DNA of 64,000 nt from Piezodorus guildinii (Eukaryota; Arthropoda; Insecta; Hemiptera; Pentatomidae): assembly GCA_023052935.1 (NCBI GenBank), contig CM041292.1, positions 114,696,936 through 114,760,935 of the forward strand. The letters are read 5' to 3'. Shown in pieces: positions 22,110 to 33,610 of this stretch (position 1 is its first letter; each line of letters starts with the position of its first letter). The position numbers were made by a program, and so were the translations under genes. The notes under the pieces are model-generated. The model was not told where the DNA came from. It saw nothing but the letters and a program-made list of their open reading frames with translations, and searched no databases.

Positions 22110-23639
22110 GTCTTTGCTTCTGGATGTTGGTTCGGAATTTTCAAGAAGGGTTCTGGACTTCTGTAATTGAAACTGTAAAGAGATCTATAGAGCTGGTTTG
22201 ATTTGGAATTCAGGATTATATTAATGTCAATTTATGTCGTATGATTTTTTAGTTTTTCGATAATATCTTCTTTGTGGCAAATCATACCTTGACATGTAAA
22301 GCATTGAATCCTTCTTTACACCCGAAGGATTCCACAAAGTTCCTTACTTGAGTTACCCAGTTTGTTTGTTTTATGTTTTCCTGATGTTGCGTCTAAGGCT
22401 AGAAGCCTGTTGAAGCATATCATAGGGAGTCTTTTTACTCAGGCATAAGGCACAGTTTGGTCTAAGACCAGGACACTGAGAGGACATTATAATACTAAAA
22501 CATTAACAAGTAAAGTGTAACTAATGAAAAAATAATTAATTAATGACGATTTTTTTTCTAAATTATAACTAACAAAATTTTCGTATTTTAGTATAATTAA
22601 CAGAGTATATTATTATGATTTTTAAATGTTTATTAGTATTATAAACAACCATAAAGGGCCAACATTTACCAACAGATATATATGTATACGATCATTACCA
22701 ATATTAATAACAAGTTTAAAATATCCAAAATAAATTATTCAGAAAAAGATTTACCGAATCATTATAAATAACAATACAAACAATTTATTACTAAAATAAT
22801 TGAACCAACAGACTCTCAAATGTTCAAAACGTCCAGCCTTAACGGTTATATTAAATAAGGAATATTTTCCTATATTTTTTTTTTTATTTAAATAAATATA
22901 ATTTATTGTTTTTGGAACTTTTACTACTCCATTTAGACGGGAGGAGGATTTAAAAGAATTTTATTTTATCCTCAATCTATTAATTTATATTGAAAAAGGT
23001 TGATAAGGTATTCGTAGCCTGATTTCCTTCACTCATTATATATATTATATACACAACTTTAAACGTTATATTTACCAAATCAAAAAAGCAAGACATGAGA
23101 CTGCGCGTTTAACATCTTCAGAAAATCATTTCGAAATAGCATGCTCCGATAACTTGTTACAATGTCTATTGCATATTTATCAGAAAATATCATCATTTCG
23201 AAAGGCTGGTGCTATTTTTAGAGTAAGGTGGACCAATCGTTGAGCGCAAATATTATATCTCTTAGATTTATTTTTTCGTGTTTTACGTTGAAAGTTTCAC
23301 AATTTTGTCTCAGTTTACATATTCAACTCCATGTAATGTCATATACGCCAAGTTTATAAAATCCCATCTGGCACGCCAAGTACTATGTTTACATGACCTC
23401 ATATTTGGAGAGCGGGATATTTTATCTGCTTAGACCAGGTCGTTCATCTGCCACTACGTCATTTTTCAAGCAAATACCGAGATTTTAACGAAATTGGCCC
23501 TAACCCAAGCACTCAGCTCTTTATATATTGTCCTAACTTCTTTCAAAGAAAATTAATTTCGAGTTCCATTATAGACTATAAGAAGATACTACAAAATTAT
23601 ACATGCATTAAAATTTTTTTAGGAAAAGATCGTTTTTAT
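22110..23639. other. AT-rich DNA, no gene seen
   Basis: Mostly AT-rich; 22130-22450 is slightly richer in GC and may continue the fossil reading frame at 21882-22109. No other feature was recognised. Confidence 0.4.
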
Positions 23640-24185
23640 TTTATTATTTTTAATATTAAGCTTTTGTAATAGCCTCCCCTCCCCCTCCCCCCAAAAAAAT
23701 CCGTCTGTCCGCCTTTTCCGAAACTACTGGACCATTTTTTTTTAAATTCGCAACAAAAATACTAGTCCATGCAATGATGATCCCAACACCTAGACGTTGA
23801 GATCAGCTGGTTAGTTTTAAAATGACAGCCGATTAAAAGTAATTTAATTCAATAACTCAGTTATTTTTGAAGATACAGAAAAATATGCATAGAGTTTTAG
23901 AATAAGTAAAGCGCTATAATTACAAAAAGTAAGAAAAAAAATTATCTGTATGTTCAAGTAACAAATTATAATATATTTAATTATACCAAAAATCGGTTAT
24001 TATTGAAGATAGAGAAAAATCGAAAAGACAACGTGATGAGCAAAGAGAATTTTTTTTTTTTTAATCAATAGAACTAGCTGAAATATAGAGTTTTAAAATC
24101 ATCAGGGTGATATGTAATTATCCTTTGAATTATTTATTTATTTTCATATTACTTAATTGCCTATGAACAGCTTGTAACTGAATAA
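23640..24185. mobile_element. Repeat family D, shorter copy
   Basis: It shares the ordered words CCGCCTTTTCCGAAACTACT, GATCAGCTGG, TGACAGCCGATTAAAAGT and CTTAATTGCCTATGAACAGC with 11040-12115, in the same orientation. The middle is about 400 bp shorter. The family has no recognised coding frame. Confidence 0.7.
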
Positions 24186-24210
24186 CTGCAACTTGCTCCT
24201 CTCTACGATC

Positions 24211-24640
24211 TCAACATCTTTCTTTTAATATATCTAATTCACAGAAAAAATAAACACAGTTAGGACTGATCTTAGTCAAACAATAATCAGCTGAACCTAC
24301 CCGATAATGGGATAGATTTAAAACCAGCACCTCCACCCCAGACGATCCCTTAAACACTAACCGCGCGGAAGATGCATCTACCTCAAGTGATGGTAATAAG
24401 CGATCATTGCCAAGTAGGAACCTGTGTTCAGGATTATCCACGCCACTTTTGACCTCTCACGCATCGCGATTTTAGTGGATCTACTATCGCCATGGAGAAA
24501 CTGCGAATTTTCTCCATAATCTAAAAAAAAAGTCGGCCTGTTATTAGTGTTTACTATGGTTGGAGAGCGTCGGCAAACATTCGAAAATCGATAAATGATC
24601 GTGCCCAGTAATTTTCTAACTGGCACATCTTCCTATTTAT
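24211..24640 (-). pseudogene. GC-elevated open-frame block, possible broken ORF
   Basis: Two overlapping minus-strand frames (24378-24626 and 24211-24441) share this block; the second reads VLVLNLSHYRVGSADYCL. A single frameshift near 24400-24440 would join them into one reading of about 135 codons, which is why I list it as a possible broken gene. There is no known motif, and both frames may be chance in a GC-rich stretch. Confidence 0.3.
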
Positions 24641-24825
24641 TACCGCCGTTAAGAAAGTCATGATGTGAACATATTAACGCCAACATCGCGATTTTCATTT
24701 CCTATTAATATAATAATGGATATAATTTTAATATTTTCTTTTTTTAACAGGCTTATTTATTTTAGCTAAATGGTAATGAAAACCATTCACATAAAAACGC
24801 TATAATTAAAAAATCCTACAACTTT

Positions 24826-25113
24826 TTTTTTTCCAGTGGCGCGACAGGCCGTGTAGGCCCTGGGCCTCGCGGTGTAATCTCCTGGGAGATAAAACTCACG
24901 TTTCGTGATGCAAATTTAGTAGTGTAGGGTCATCACTCCCTACGCCTAATTTTGTGAGTGGCCACCATTTGGTTGACGGGTCTCACATACCCGGGGGAGA
25001 GGCTGTGAGTGAATTCTCATTTATTTGCATCCTTATAACAGCCCCCGCCGGGACTGGGATTTGAACTCACAACTTTGCATGAGAGACTAGCCACTCAGCC
25101 ACACGCTCCCCTC
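24826..25113 (-). mobile_element. SINE family C, full-length minus copy
   Basis: On the minus strand it begins GGGAGCGTGTGGCTGAGTGG with an A-box-like TGGCTGAGTGGCTAGTC and a B box GAGTTCAAATCC (about 25046-25057). A body of about 200 bp follows, with CCCGGGTATGTGAGACCC, and it ends in an A-run (T-run at 24823-24831 on the plus strand). It is clearly tRNA-derived and distinct from families A and B. This is the only copy in the window. Confidence 0.8.
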
Positions 25114-25726
25114 TTCTACTTTTAGTTTAAACAATTTCTTCCGAAACCTGCAGCTAGAAGCAAAGAGTGGATCAATGGGAGGAGAAAGAGAAATTAAAAC
25201 TAAATTTAAGACAACCTATTACATATACTCAATTTCTAATGGTTCTGATACCCATAAGTTATCATTTTCCATGCACTGTAGTAATTATCCTTAGCTTACC
25301 TATTTAATTTTAAAAATTAAAACTGGTAAATGTATTGATTGTATTCTAAACTTCCTCTTAATTTGATTAGGTTGGCAACCAGTAGGATAACCCATCATGT
25401 TTGTTCGTCTAGAATGAATGTCAGATTCCCTTTTTCCTCCTCCCATCTCCCAAAAATACCTATAACAGAACCCGTTCCTGCATGTATGCATTTACGAATT
25501 AACCTTTCTGTTTGTTGACCCATCTGGAGGATTTTCTGTTCTATTAGTCCAAAGAACATTACATCAAAATTTTAAAGTTAAATTTTAACAATAAATATTT
25601 TAATAACCGATATAGAATACAATAAGAATCTGTTAAAAAAAAAAAAAAAGTTTAAATAAGCAAAATCAACGGTTTACAAAGCAAAAATTAGTTGTTTTTT
25701 TTATTAAAATGTAGGCTACATTTTTT
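25114..25726. other. AT-rich DNA, no gene seen
   Basis: Nothing recognised. A 63-codon minus-strand frame at 25300-25491 has no motif. Confidence 0.4.
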
Positions 25727-26612
25727 ACTTTCCCTTACTTATATATGGAATATATAGTAAGGGAAAGTATTGCGATCATGAAAATTTTGGAATTCCAGTT
25801 TTCAACGGAAATAGACGTTTTAGTCCAAATGACCCCACCCCTGGAGTCCAAAAAAGGTCTGTGTGTACCCGTAAGTCCAGCGCGAAAACAACAAGCTCTA
25901 TGAAACTGAAATTTTATATTTAGGACAACTATGCACCCGAGATGTTACAGAAACTTTTTCACCAAAATCAGTTCACCAGAATAAGCACTTTATACCATGC
26001 ATTTTGCACCTATTTACGTTTTTCTTAAAAACGGCTTAAAAGATTTCGATTAAACTCGCTATATCGATAGAAAATTGGACGGGTTTTAATATCATGCCGG
26101 TTTCGTTCTGATTGAAATAGTCTGACAGGACTTAAATGCCGATATTTCAAAATTCCTCTAAGTACCTTTAATTTTGTAGATTTTGTAAAATTGACCATAT
26201 CATCTAGTTAGTATTGCTAGAAAACAGGTAAATACATACGAATTCGATATCCAACTAAAGGATAAAACTGCAAAAATATTTGTTTAATGCAATTTTTATT
26301 TTTTTGAACTTAAGATCAGTATCATGTATAATATACCGTTGGAATGCTAATGGTTTTAGGAAAAATATTATCTTTATAAAAAATATATATACTGTTGAAA
26401 AGTTAAAGGAGAGTGGTGGAAAGCCAATAAAACAAACTGATTGTCTTAGATAATAATATAATAAATTATTTAATAAAATATATGTTTCTTTAAAATCTAT
26501 TGTAAATAATTCTTTAACAATTTATTTCGTTTCTAAATTTGTTTAAAAATTCTTAAATTGATATAAATAATAGAGGTAAGTGAAAGTCGTGTGTTGCGCG
26601 CACTAGATTTTT
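25727..26612 (+). mobile_element. Repeat family A, near full-length plus copy
   Basis: The left end is a hairpin: ACTTTCCCTTACT, a 16-base AT loop, then AGTAAGGGAAAGT. Inside come the 'ATTGCGATCATGAAAATTTT' landmark, GAGTCCAAAAAAGGTCTGTG and TTTAGGACAACTATGCACCC. The right end is AGGTAAGTGAAAGTCGTGTG then TTGCGCGCACTAGATTTTT. The subterminal TACCT/AGGTA words of other copies form a short inverted pair. About 885 bp, noncoding. Confidence 0.85.
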
Positions 26613-27594
26613 TATTATATTCATTCGCCTCTATCCTACAGGTTTATTGTTATACTACTCAGTTATAATTTTTTTTTTCTTATAAATTATTGAACATTGT
26701 AATTTTAACCCATCTTTTATTATACATTGCAGAAAAAATTTCCAATTTTATGGTACAGAAAAGGGAGGGCAAAACACTTTCGATGCACGTTTTTTTTAAG
26801 AATATCAAGTTTTATATCAAGTTTTTTTTTTTTAAGAATACCTTTTTTAACTTTACTAAAATGATTCTGAATAATAAATAAATTCTTTATTATTCTGGGA
26901 CATGTCCCTTTAGAATAAAGTAGACAGAAAATACAAAATGTGCTTTTGGAGTCTTAGAACATATTAAATACATATAAACAAGTTAATAATTACTTATATA
27001 AAATGGATATATTTAAATGAGAAGAAAACAACAACAAAAATAAATATAAATAAATCAAAAAGCTTATTTACAATTTTTTTTTGCCAGGATTAAGTGATTA
27101 AATATGCGGGATTTGAATGGAGAAAGAGGATTAGAGTGACGGATAGAAGGTGGAATGGAATTCCATAGGATTGTGGATCGAATGAGAAAAGATCTGTCGA
27201 AATGTGCAGTTCGGTGGTAATACTACATTCTGTTTTTCTAAATCGTTATAAATGACAAGATACCAGGAGACAACGGGTATCAATCTCCTTCACTTTAATG
27301 GATCAGAAAAAGGGCAATAGAATGAATGAAATAATCAGATCGTGAGACAGCGAAAGAAAGTTTTCTCAATTATTTCTTTATAAGAATCCTGATTGTGAGA
27401 ACGGATGTAGGGTGGTAATATTCCAAAGGACAGGTCAGCAGTCCGAATTTAATTTTATAACGGCATGATTTAGATTAATAATAAAATGTTAAAATCTTAC
27501 TTTTCTTTAAAATAATCCATTTTTGTGGGAAATCTTTATTCATAAAATTAGTTCACTTAGTTAGTTTCAAGTTTTTTTTTTTTTTTTTGTTTAT
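26613..27594. other. AT-rich DNA, no gene seen
   Basis: AT-rich, with a slightly richer patch at 27110-27440. Nothing recognised. Confidence 0.45.
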
Positions 27595-27775
27595 TTATTT
27601 AACGTCCAAATCGGACGAAGCTATAGTGGGAGACCTAAATTTTCCTTATCCAAGTTTGATTAGGTCTATTTCTCTTTCAATGGACGGCATAACTAAGGAC
27701 TTTTTACTCCCATTAAAAAATCCTAGGGCCGCCTGGGGATTTGAACCGGTTCCTTGGGCATAGGAGTAGTTTTTT
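27595..27775 (-). mobile_element. SINE family B, minus copy, shortened
   Basis: On the minus strand: a B box near GGTTCAAATCCCC (27734-27746), TTTTTAATGGGAGTAAAA, then a shortened body missing the CACAGGCTCGGG part, and the tail GTTAAATAAATAAAC. The A box at the far right is truncated at about 27772. Confidence 0.75.
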
Positions 27776-29028
27776 TTTATTAGGAGGAACAAGAAATAAG
27801 AGTTGATGATTTCATTATAATATTTTTGGCATAAAATATTGTTAAAAGGTCTAGAATGATCAACAAAAAGATATTTTAAGACCATAACAGAAAATCTTAA
27901 CATTTACTATAAAGAATAAAAATTAGTGATTTTTAATAATGAAGAACAACATTAGTATCATACTGTTTGTGTTTTGATCATGTTACATCAATGGACACAA
28001 CTAACCTACAAAAACTTATGCATATAAATGTTGTGAAAAAAATTTAATATCTTGAGAACTGAATCTAAGTGCCATATTTGGATTCCAAACATTACTATGA
28101 AGATCAGATTAGATTAGATCTAAACAAAGGGTTGTCAGAAAACTGAAAATGCTGTAATTTTGTATAATAATATGCATAAGAAAAAAGTGTTGTTAAAAGG
28201 TCTAAAGAGCTCCCTCACCATCACTGTTCTGATAGATTGTATAAAATTGATATTGATTTGAAATAAACGTATGCAATCAGTGTTAGATCTAATTCGAAAA
28301 ACTTCGAAAATCTAACTAATACGCAAAAGAAAAAAATAAATATACTACCTTTTTTTTTTTTTTTTTAGGAACATCTGAACAAAGTACTATGGTTAATTAA
28401 ATATTTCATTAAGATTGTTTTAACATTTTGTCTAGATTTGACTGTAGAAGAAATGAAACCGAATTCGTGACTCGGTAGAACTTAAAACAGTTTGAAATAT
28501 TTGACCTTGGGTTTTAAGAGGTTTGTAATAAATATTTAAATATACTGCCACATTAAAAGTTCTATTCAGAGTCTAGTATTTATGCAAATTTTATTTGTCA
28601 TTGGTATAAATTCGGAAACATCTTTAAACAAAGTATTATTTTTTATTTTTCCATACTAGATTTGAGAGTGTTTATTGGAAGAAAATTTTCTTTTATTAGT
28701 TTAACTAGTTTCAATCCATTGTAAAACGTAATTAACTCTTTCAATGAAATATATATAGGGAAGATGGAACAATGAGAGGAGACTATGACATTTTTTTTTA
28801 AATTTATTTATAGTTTGTTGTTAATTAGGGTATTAATGCGTAAAACATCAAAGGTCATCAACGCCTATACGAACGCTCACATAATTGTTACGACTTCTAG
28901 TAGAAGGAGGAAATAAATAAATAATAGTATTTATAAATAAACTGTATAAATAGGTAAATCAATTAAGTATGAATGGCCAAATTAATTTATAAAAATAAGT
29001 GTAAAGGTGCGAGAAGCTTAAATAAAGC

Positions 29029-29069
<41 letters not shown>

Positions 29070-29224
29070 TTTGGGATAAAGTTTCTATGATGAAGATAGT
29101 AAAGTTTATAATTTAGGTAGTAAGGAGTTTTTCCGAAGAGATTTATAGATTAATTTAATTAAATCCCCTTTATCTCCCAGAACTTTCGATCTATCTGGAC
29201 TGAGCCGCATTCTGTGAAGATGCG
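27776..29224. other. AT-rich DNA with a long poly(A) run
   Basis: No gene was found. A run of about 32 A lies at 29032-29063 and marks an old retroposed tail or slippage. Near 28375-28440 and 28615-28680 two segments share words such as AACATCT..AACAAAGTA, suggesting a decayed local duplication. Confidence 0.45.
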
Positions 29225-29735
29225 GCTTTATTTATAGTAATTTACAGCTGTATTATACAAGACAATGAGTAAATATGCAGAGTGAAGAAACGTTGTGAAA
29301 ATGTCTTGAGAAACAACTACCCAGCGGTAGCACTTCACTAACTATTTTGGGGCAGTTGGTCTGAGGCCACTTTCTTTTCAATCCCCTCGGAGCTTTATCA
29401 GGAATATCTAAGAGAGATAGATTTCGGACAAGTGGGTTTGTGTGGGCAGGGAGTTTAGAGTGAAAAGAGGTGCTATCTATCAAGGGCTATGTCAGCAACA
29501 AATGGGATGTTTAGGTCATAGAGGAATTTATTTGTGACAAAATAAGGGTCAGTCAGCATTTTGCAAAGGATTTTAGATTGTAAGAATTGGATGGGGGAGG
29601 AATATCTGATAATAGGGATGTAAATGAGTATTTTGTAACATACTGGAAGTTTTGAACGTTTGTCTAGTGAGTGCTGTAGTAATCGGTATCTTCGTGCAGT
29701 GTCTTGTGTGAGGATGATGAAAATTTAAATAGAAT
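29225..29735 (-). mobile_element. Jockey-type LINE C-terminus, minus copy
   Basis: On the minus strand the end motif APRGLKRKWPQ lies near 29367-29399 (compare PPRRLKRRWPRDLL). Upstream, decayed copies of LDKRSKLPVCYKILIYIPI, SLQSKILCKM and LYDLNIPFVADIA can be read in varying frames up to about 29730. This is the same lineage as 8354-9484 and 54555-55135. Frames are broken by several indels. Confidence 0.8.
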
Positions 29736-30149
29736 TTGTAATTAATTCTGAAATTTTAGGAACCATTTTAAATTGATTGATTTTAAAATAAAAATCCAAT
29801 TTGTTAGAAAATTGGAGAGGGAGTTTTAATAGAGTGGTGTAGCGATAAATAGGGTGAAATCGTTGTAAGAGAAGGGCTAGATGAAGAAGAGAGATTGGCG
29901 GTAAGGTGACGACAGGGTCCAGCAGACGGGCCCCAGACGGCTTGGACCGCCGCCAACATATCTCTATACTGCTCTTAATATATGGCTATCAATCATACCT
30001 AGCAAAACAGCAAAGCCTTATCCCTGGATCATTCAGCCCTCTAATAGTGCAACATCTGCTACTTCATTCCTCGATGAAGAATAAAGTATGCAATATACAA
30101 TAATGGGGAGTCTATTAGACAACCAAACAGGGTCAGTAAATATGCACCG
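29736..30149. other. Spacer with a small GC-rich patch
   Basis: The patch 29905-29955 (CGACAGGGTCCAGCAGACGG) is GC-rich. No frame or repeat was assigned. Confidence 0.35.
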
Positions 30150-30352
30150 AAATTCTTATACACTATATTATATACACCTATATTACTGTTTTTATGTTAG
30201 AACAAAACTAAAAATTACATTTAAAAACATATTTTTGCTCTTTTGTTCTCTAGTTGGTTATATCATATTCTATGAGGCTTTTATATTAGGCCGCTTTTTA
30301 TCAATCCTAATACGATGATATGGTTAATCTTTTGTATCTTAAAAATTAAAGG
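30150..30352 (-). mobile_element. Repeat family A fragment fused to SINE A
   Basis: It matches family A interior text at 33890-34075 and 15990-16160 in order (TACACCTATATTACTG, 'CTAGTTGGTTATATC', GATATGGTTAATC, AAAATTAAAGGTACTTTA). It stops at the same point as the family-A piece at 18984 and joins SINE-A body sequence directly. Confidence 0.7.
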
Positions 30353-30561
30353 TACTTTATATTATTTATTTAATCCAGCCGGAGGGCGATCCTAGGGTAT
30401 GGAAACCCTCCTGGGGCAGACCCAGTCTCTTTAAAGTGGGTACCCAAATCGGGGAAAACCCTGACGGCTGAGCGTGTTCGAGTCCTACTCAACTCATTGC
30501 TATCTATATGTAATGAGCCCAAGACCCTTCATGGGTTGTAGAGCTACAGGTTTTTTTTTTT
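30353..30561 (+). mobile_element. SINE A body and tail, chimeric copy
   Basis: It contains GGGCGATCCTAGGGTATGG, CCTCCTGGGGCAGACCCAG, GACGGCTGAGC and the end CATGGGTTGTAGAGCTACAG plus poly(T). The tRNA head is absent and its place is taken by family A sequence, as at 18984-19267. Confidence 0.85.
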
Positions 30562-30782
30562 TGTATTATTTATAGACATTTTATACTACAGTGAATAATG
30601 TCAGCATTTGCTAACATGCATAATAGTAGAGTAGAAAGAACAGACGAGAAAATCCAAAAATATTACAAAAATGTGCGTCTGAGCATGTCGCGTACGTCTC
30701 ACTCACAAGCGGCAGTAGTTAAACGAAATCAACAACATTTTGAAGTGAATGGTTGGAGTTTTTATCGGCGGTTGTCCTTTCA

Positions 30783-30870
30783 GCGCAATACATACACACA
30801 ATACCTTCGTTATTTTTTATTAAGCAACCAAAATATTCACTAGTAATAACAATAATAAATAATATATCCA
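30783..30870. repeat. Direct repeat pair, first unit
   Basis: The segment CTTCGTTATTTTTTATTAAG then CAACCAAAATATTCACTA and AACAATAATAAATAATATAT recurs at 31527-31610 with small changes. The pair is 745 bases apart, with a (TA)n tract beginning at the end of the first unit. Confidence 0.6.

Positions 30871-30874
<4 letters not shown>

Positions 30875-30943
<69 letters not shown>
30875..30943. repeat. (TA)n microsatellite
   Basis: About 68 bases of alternating TA followed by a short (TG)n run at 30945-30958. It follows the direct-repeat unit directly. Confidence 0.95.
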
Positions 30944-30945
<2 letters not shown>

Positions 30946-31526
30946 GTGTGTGTGTGTATGTTTGGGAAATTTAAGATTCTAGCATAATATTCAATAGTAT
31001 AGAAAAAGTCAGTACTTTTTTTTTTACGACAAGTAACGGTCATTTCACTAAACCACAAAACTAATACACACTTCTTCAGGATGACAGTTTATTTTTTTTC
31101 AATGTTAATAAAACATCCTCTATAAAATAATATTAATCTCTAATCCTCATCAACAAATCAGTAAAAAATAATTTAATCATGGCTTCGAGCTAGAAGAATG
31201 AAATCAAATACTGAAATGTTTTTATATCATCTAACACGAATCAGTTTTTTTTTTTTTTTTTACTTTAACAAAACCCAAATATTTTTCTATTATTCTTATT
31301 TATTTGGTGATATCTGACTAAACAATAAAGAATATTATATTAACCCCCCAAATTCGTACACAACTCTCTTTAATTGATCTTAAATAGGTAAATAAGATTA
31401 TGTTAATAACAAAAAATAATTTTCATAATCATTGGGATTTAATATAAAACTCTAGACCGACTACGCGTTATTTTTGGCATTTCGTCTGTATGTCTGTTTT
31501 TTGCGTCTAGTCAGTTTGTAATGCAA

Positions 31527-31610
31527 TGGTATTCATACTTACAATACATTCGTTATTTTTTTTAAACAACCAAAATATTAACCATAAATAACAATAATAA
31601 ATAAATATAT
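31527..31610. repeat. Direct repeat pair, second unit
   Basis: It repeats the segment at 30783-30870 (CATTCGTTATTTTTTTTAAA, CAACCAAAATATTAACC, AACAATAATAAATAAATATA). It may be the end of a dispersed AT-rich element whose copies seed TA tracts. Confidence 0.6.
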
Positions 31611-33610
31611 ACATTTTTTTTTGTAAGTGTAATCATCGTGTAAGTGTAAGTTGAAACTGATTTAATCTGCTCAAAATGAAAATAAATAAATAAAGTACTT
31701 TATTGAAATACACATTCATTTGGAATTCCCATCTCCGATATATTATTAAAATAAATTTTCAAGGTTGTAACTAAACATGATCTAATCGGCCCACCTATCT
31801 TTGAATAGATGCAAATTTCATTAAATACAAATTGTACCTTGGCATTTTTATATATATATATATATATTCCAATTAGAAAATAAAATCTACTTTTATTACT
31901 ATAATTTATTATTTTTTTTCTTATCTCATTTTGTTTACCATAATTATCTGTCGTTGAGTTTGTTGTAAAACTCAATGACAGGTAATTTAAGTCAAACATA
32001 GTTCTTTGAGATCAAAGAACAATAAAAGAAATGAAAGTAAACAGTTCACTAATTCCAGTACATTTTAAAACCCGTAAAAACTTTCTGGCCGAGTTTATGC
32101 CATTGCCTCATTAAACAAAAAAGCGAAACAGTTTACAAATCCAGGAGTCCCTTTGCCAATTGTATATTCGTGGGGCAATAAATGTTGCTCGTTGGTAATA
32201 TATGCTCTTGGCAGTACCCACTTCGGGGTCCATTGCGTACACATTGCCTCTTAATAATAAATAGCTAAGGAGATAGCACTTTCGATATAGGCGCTACCAA
32301 CTATTTATAATTATCAACCAAAACCTATATTATATTTTTTAAGAACAATTCACAAAAATATTCTTTCGTACTTGCTAAAAACTGATGCTTCTTACTACCA
32401 TAAAAAGCACAAAGATCTTAATTTTATTTAGTCAAAATTACTAAATTTAGTATCACACACGATGAAATAGACAAACCCATACTTAGTCAATATGCTTTAA
32501 TTTTATGTGAATTTGAATAGTAAACTTACATCATAACTCATTTGTAAGATAAATGTGAATTAATCCCATTCTTCAATGAAGTTTTCCACTCTAAAAAAAA
32601 GTAATATAATTTTTTATCAATTTAGTGACTCTCCTATTATTCATCAGATCAAGAGTATGTGCTTTAATATAGTTAGTAATTTAAATATCTTCCAAAGGCC
32701 TACTTACAATTTACCAAGGAATGAATGTTTTCGAGTTATTCGAAAAAAATAATGTTTTTTTCAGGTTTTACAACAAACATTTTCTTTTTCCATATATAGG
32801 GACGAAATTTTCCCCAAACCAAAAAATATACTATATAAATACTATATAATTTAATACACTATGTATTTTAAATAAAACTTATTTTTATTGTTGTGAATAG
32901 TTTTAAAATATAAAAGATTATTAAAATTAAAACTCTCACGCGTGAAACACACAACATTTACCCTTCAATGTTTTAAGACATTTTAAAAGCAGATACTGTG
33001 TTCCTGTTAATAATATAACAATTAAAAGCATTATTACTTTTCGTCTTACTTTCTACAAACTTATATTTAGATAATATATTTACAAACATAATGTAAAATA
33101 AAAATCTAAATAACTAAAGAGAAAAGCAAAAAAATATATATATTAGAAATTTAGTATTACAATAAATAGAAAATTTAAAAAAAATTGGACAATGTATATG
33201 CAATATGTCATGAGGGATTGATTATGTCTCCTGTGTTATTTTAGAAACCCGATTTATTTGGGCAACATTGCCAAAAACATAAACCATTTCTCTCAACTTA
33301 GCAACGTTACGTTTAAAATAAATCTTTAAAATTATATCTTGTCAAAATAATATAATCTGAAAAAAAAAATTTCCATTTTATCTTATATAGTTAGTTATCA
33401 AATTCCTTCTTAGCTTTCAATTATCAATTTTAATTACAACTAAGTAAAATAATGGGACAGTAAAATCAAAATGATAAATAAATAAAATTAAAGATACTTT
33501 GAAAAAGGAATGATGAAAATCCAGTATCTGAAACATCATCAAGTAATTTTCATAAGGATAAAAAATACCTCGCTATTATTAAATAAAAATTAACAGAGCA
33601 TTGAAAAAAA
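31611..33610. other. AT-rich DNA with one GC-elevated patch
   Basis: Mostly AT-rich, with a (TA)n run at 31851-31866. A mixed patch at 32095-32275 is single-copy and could be a conserved noncoding element. No gene was seen. Confidence 0.4.

Noticed and set aside
25727..26612. Family A as a Helitron
   Set aside because: One end carries ATCTGG and the other a hairpin, which tempted me, but there is no CTRR after the hairpin and no consistent A/T insertion site.
30753..31058. Open frames of 72-73 codons on both strands with a long Ile-Tyr repeat
   Set aside because: They are translations of a (TA)n microsatellite, open in several frames by composition alone.
30783..31610. Direct repeats as the LTRs of a retrotransposon
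   Set aside because: The units are under 90 bp, AT-rich, lack TG...CA ends, and the 650 bases between them hold no gag or pol motif.
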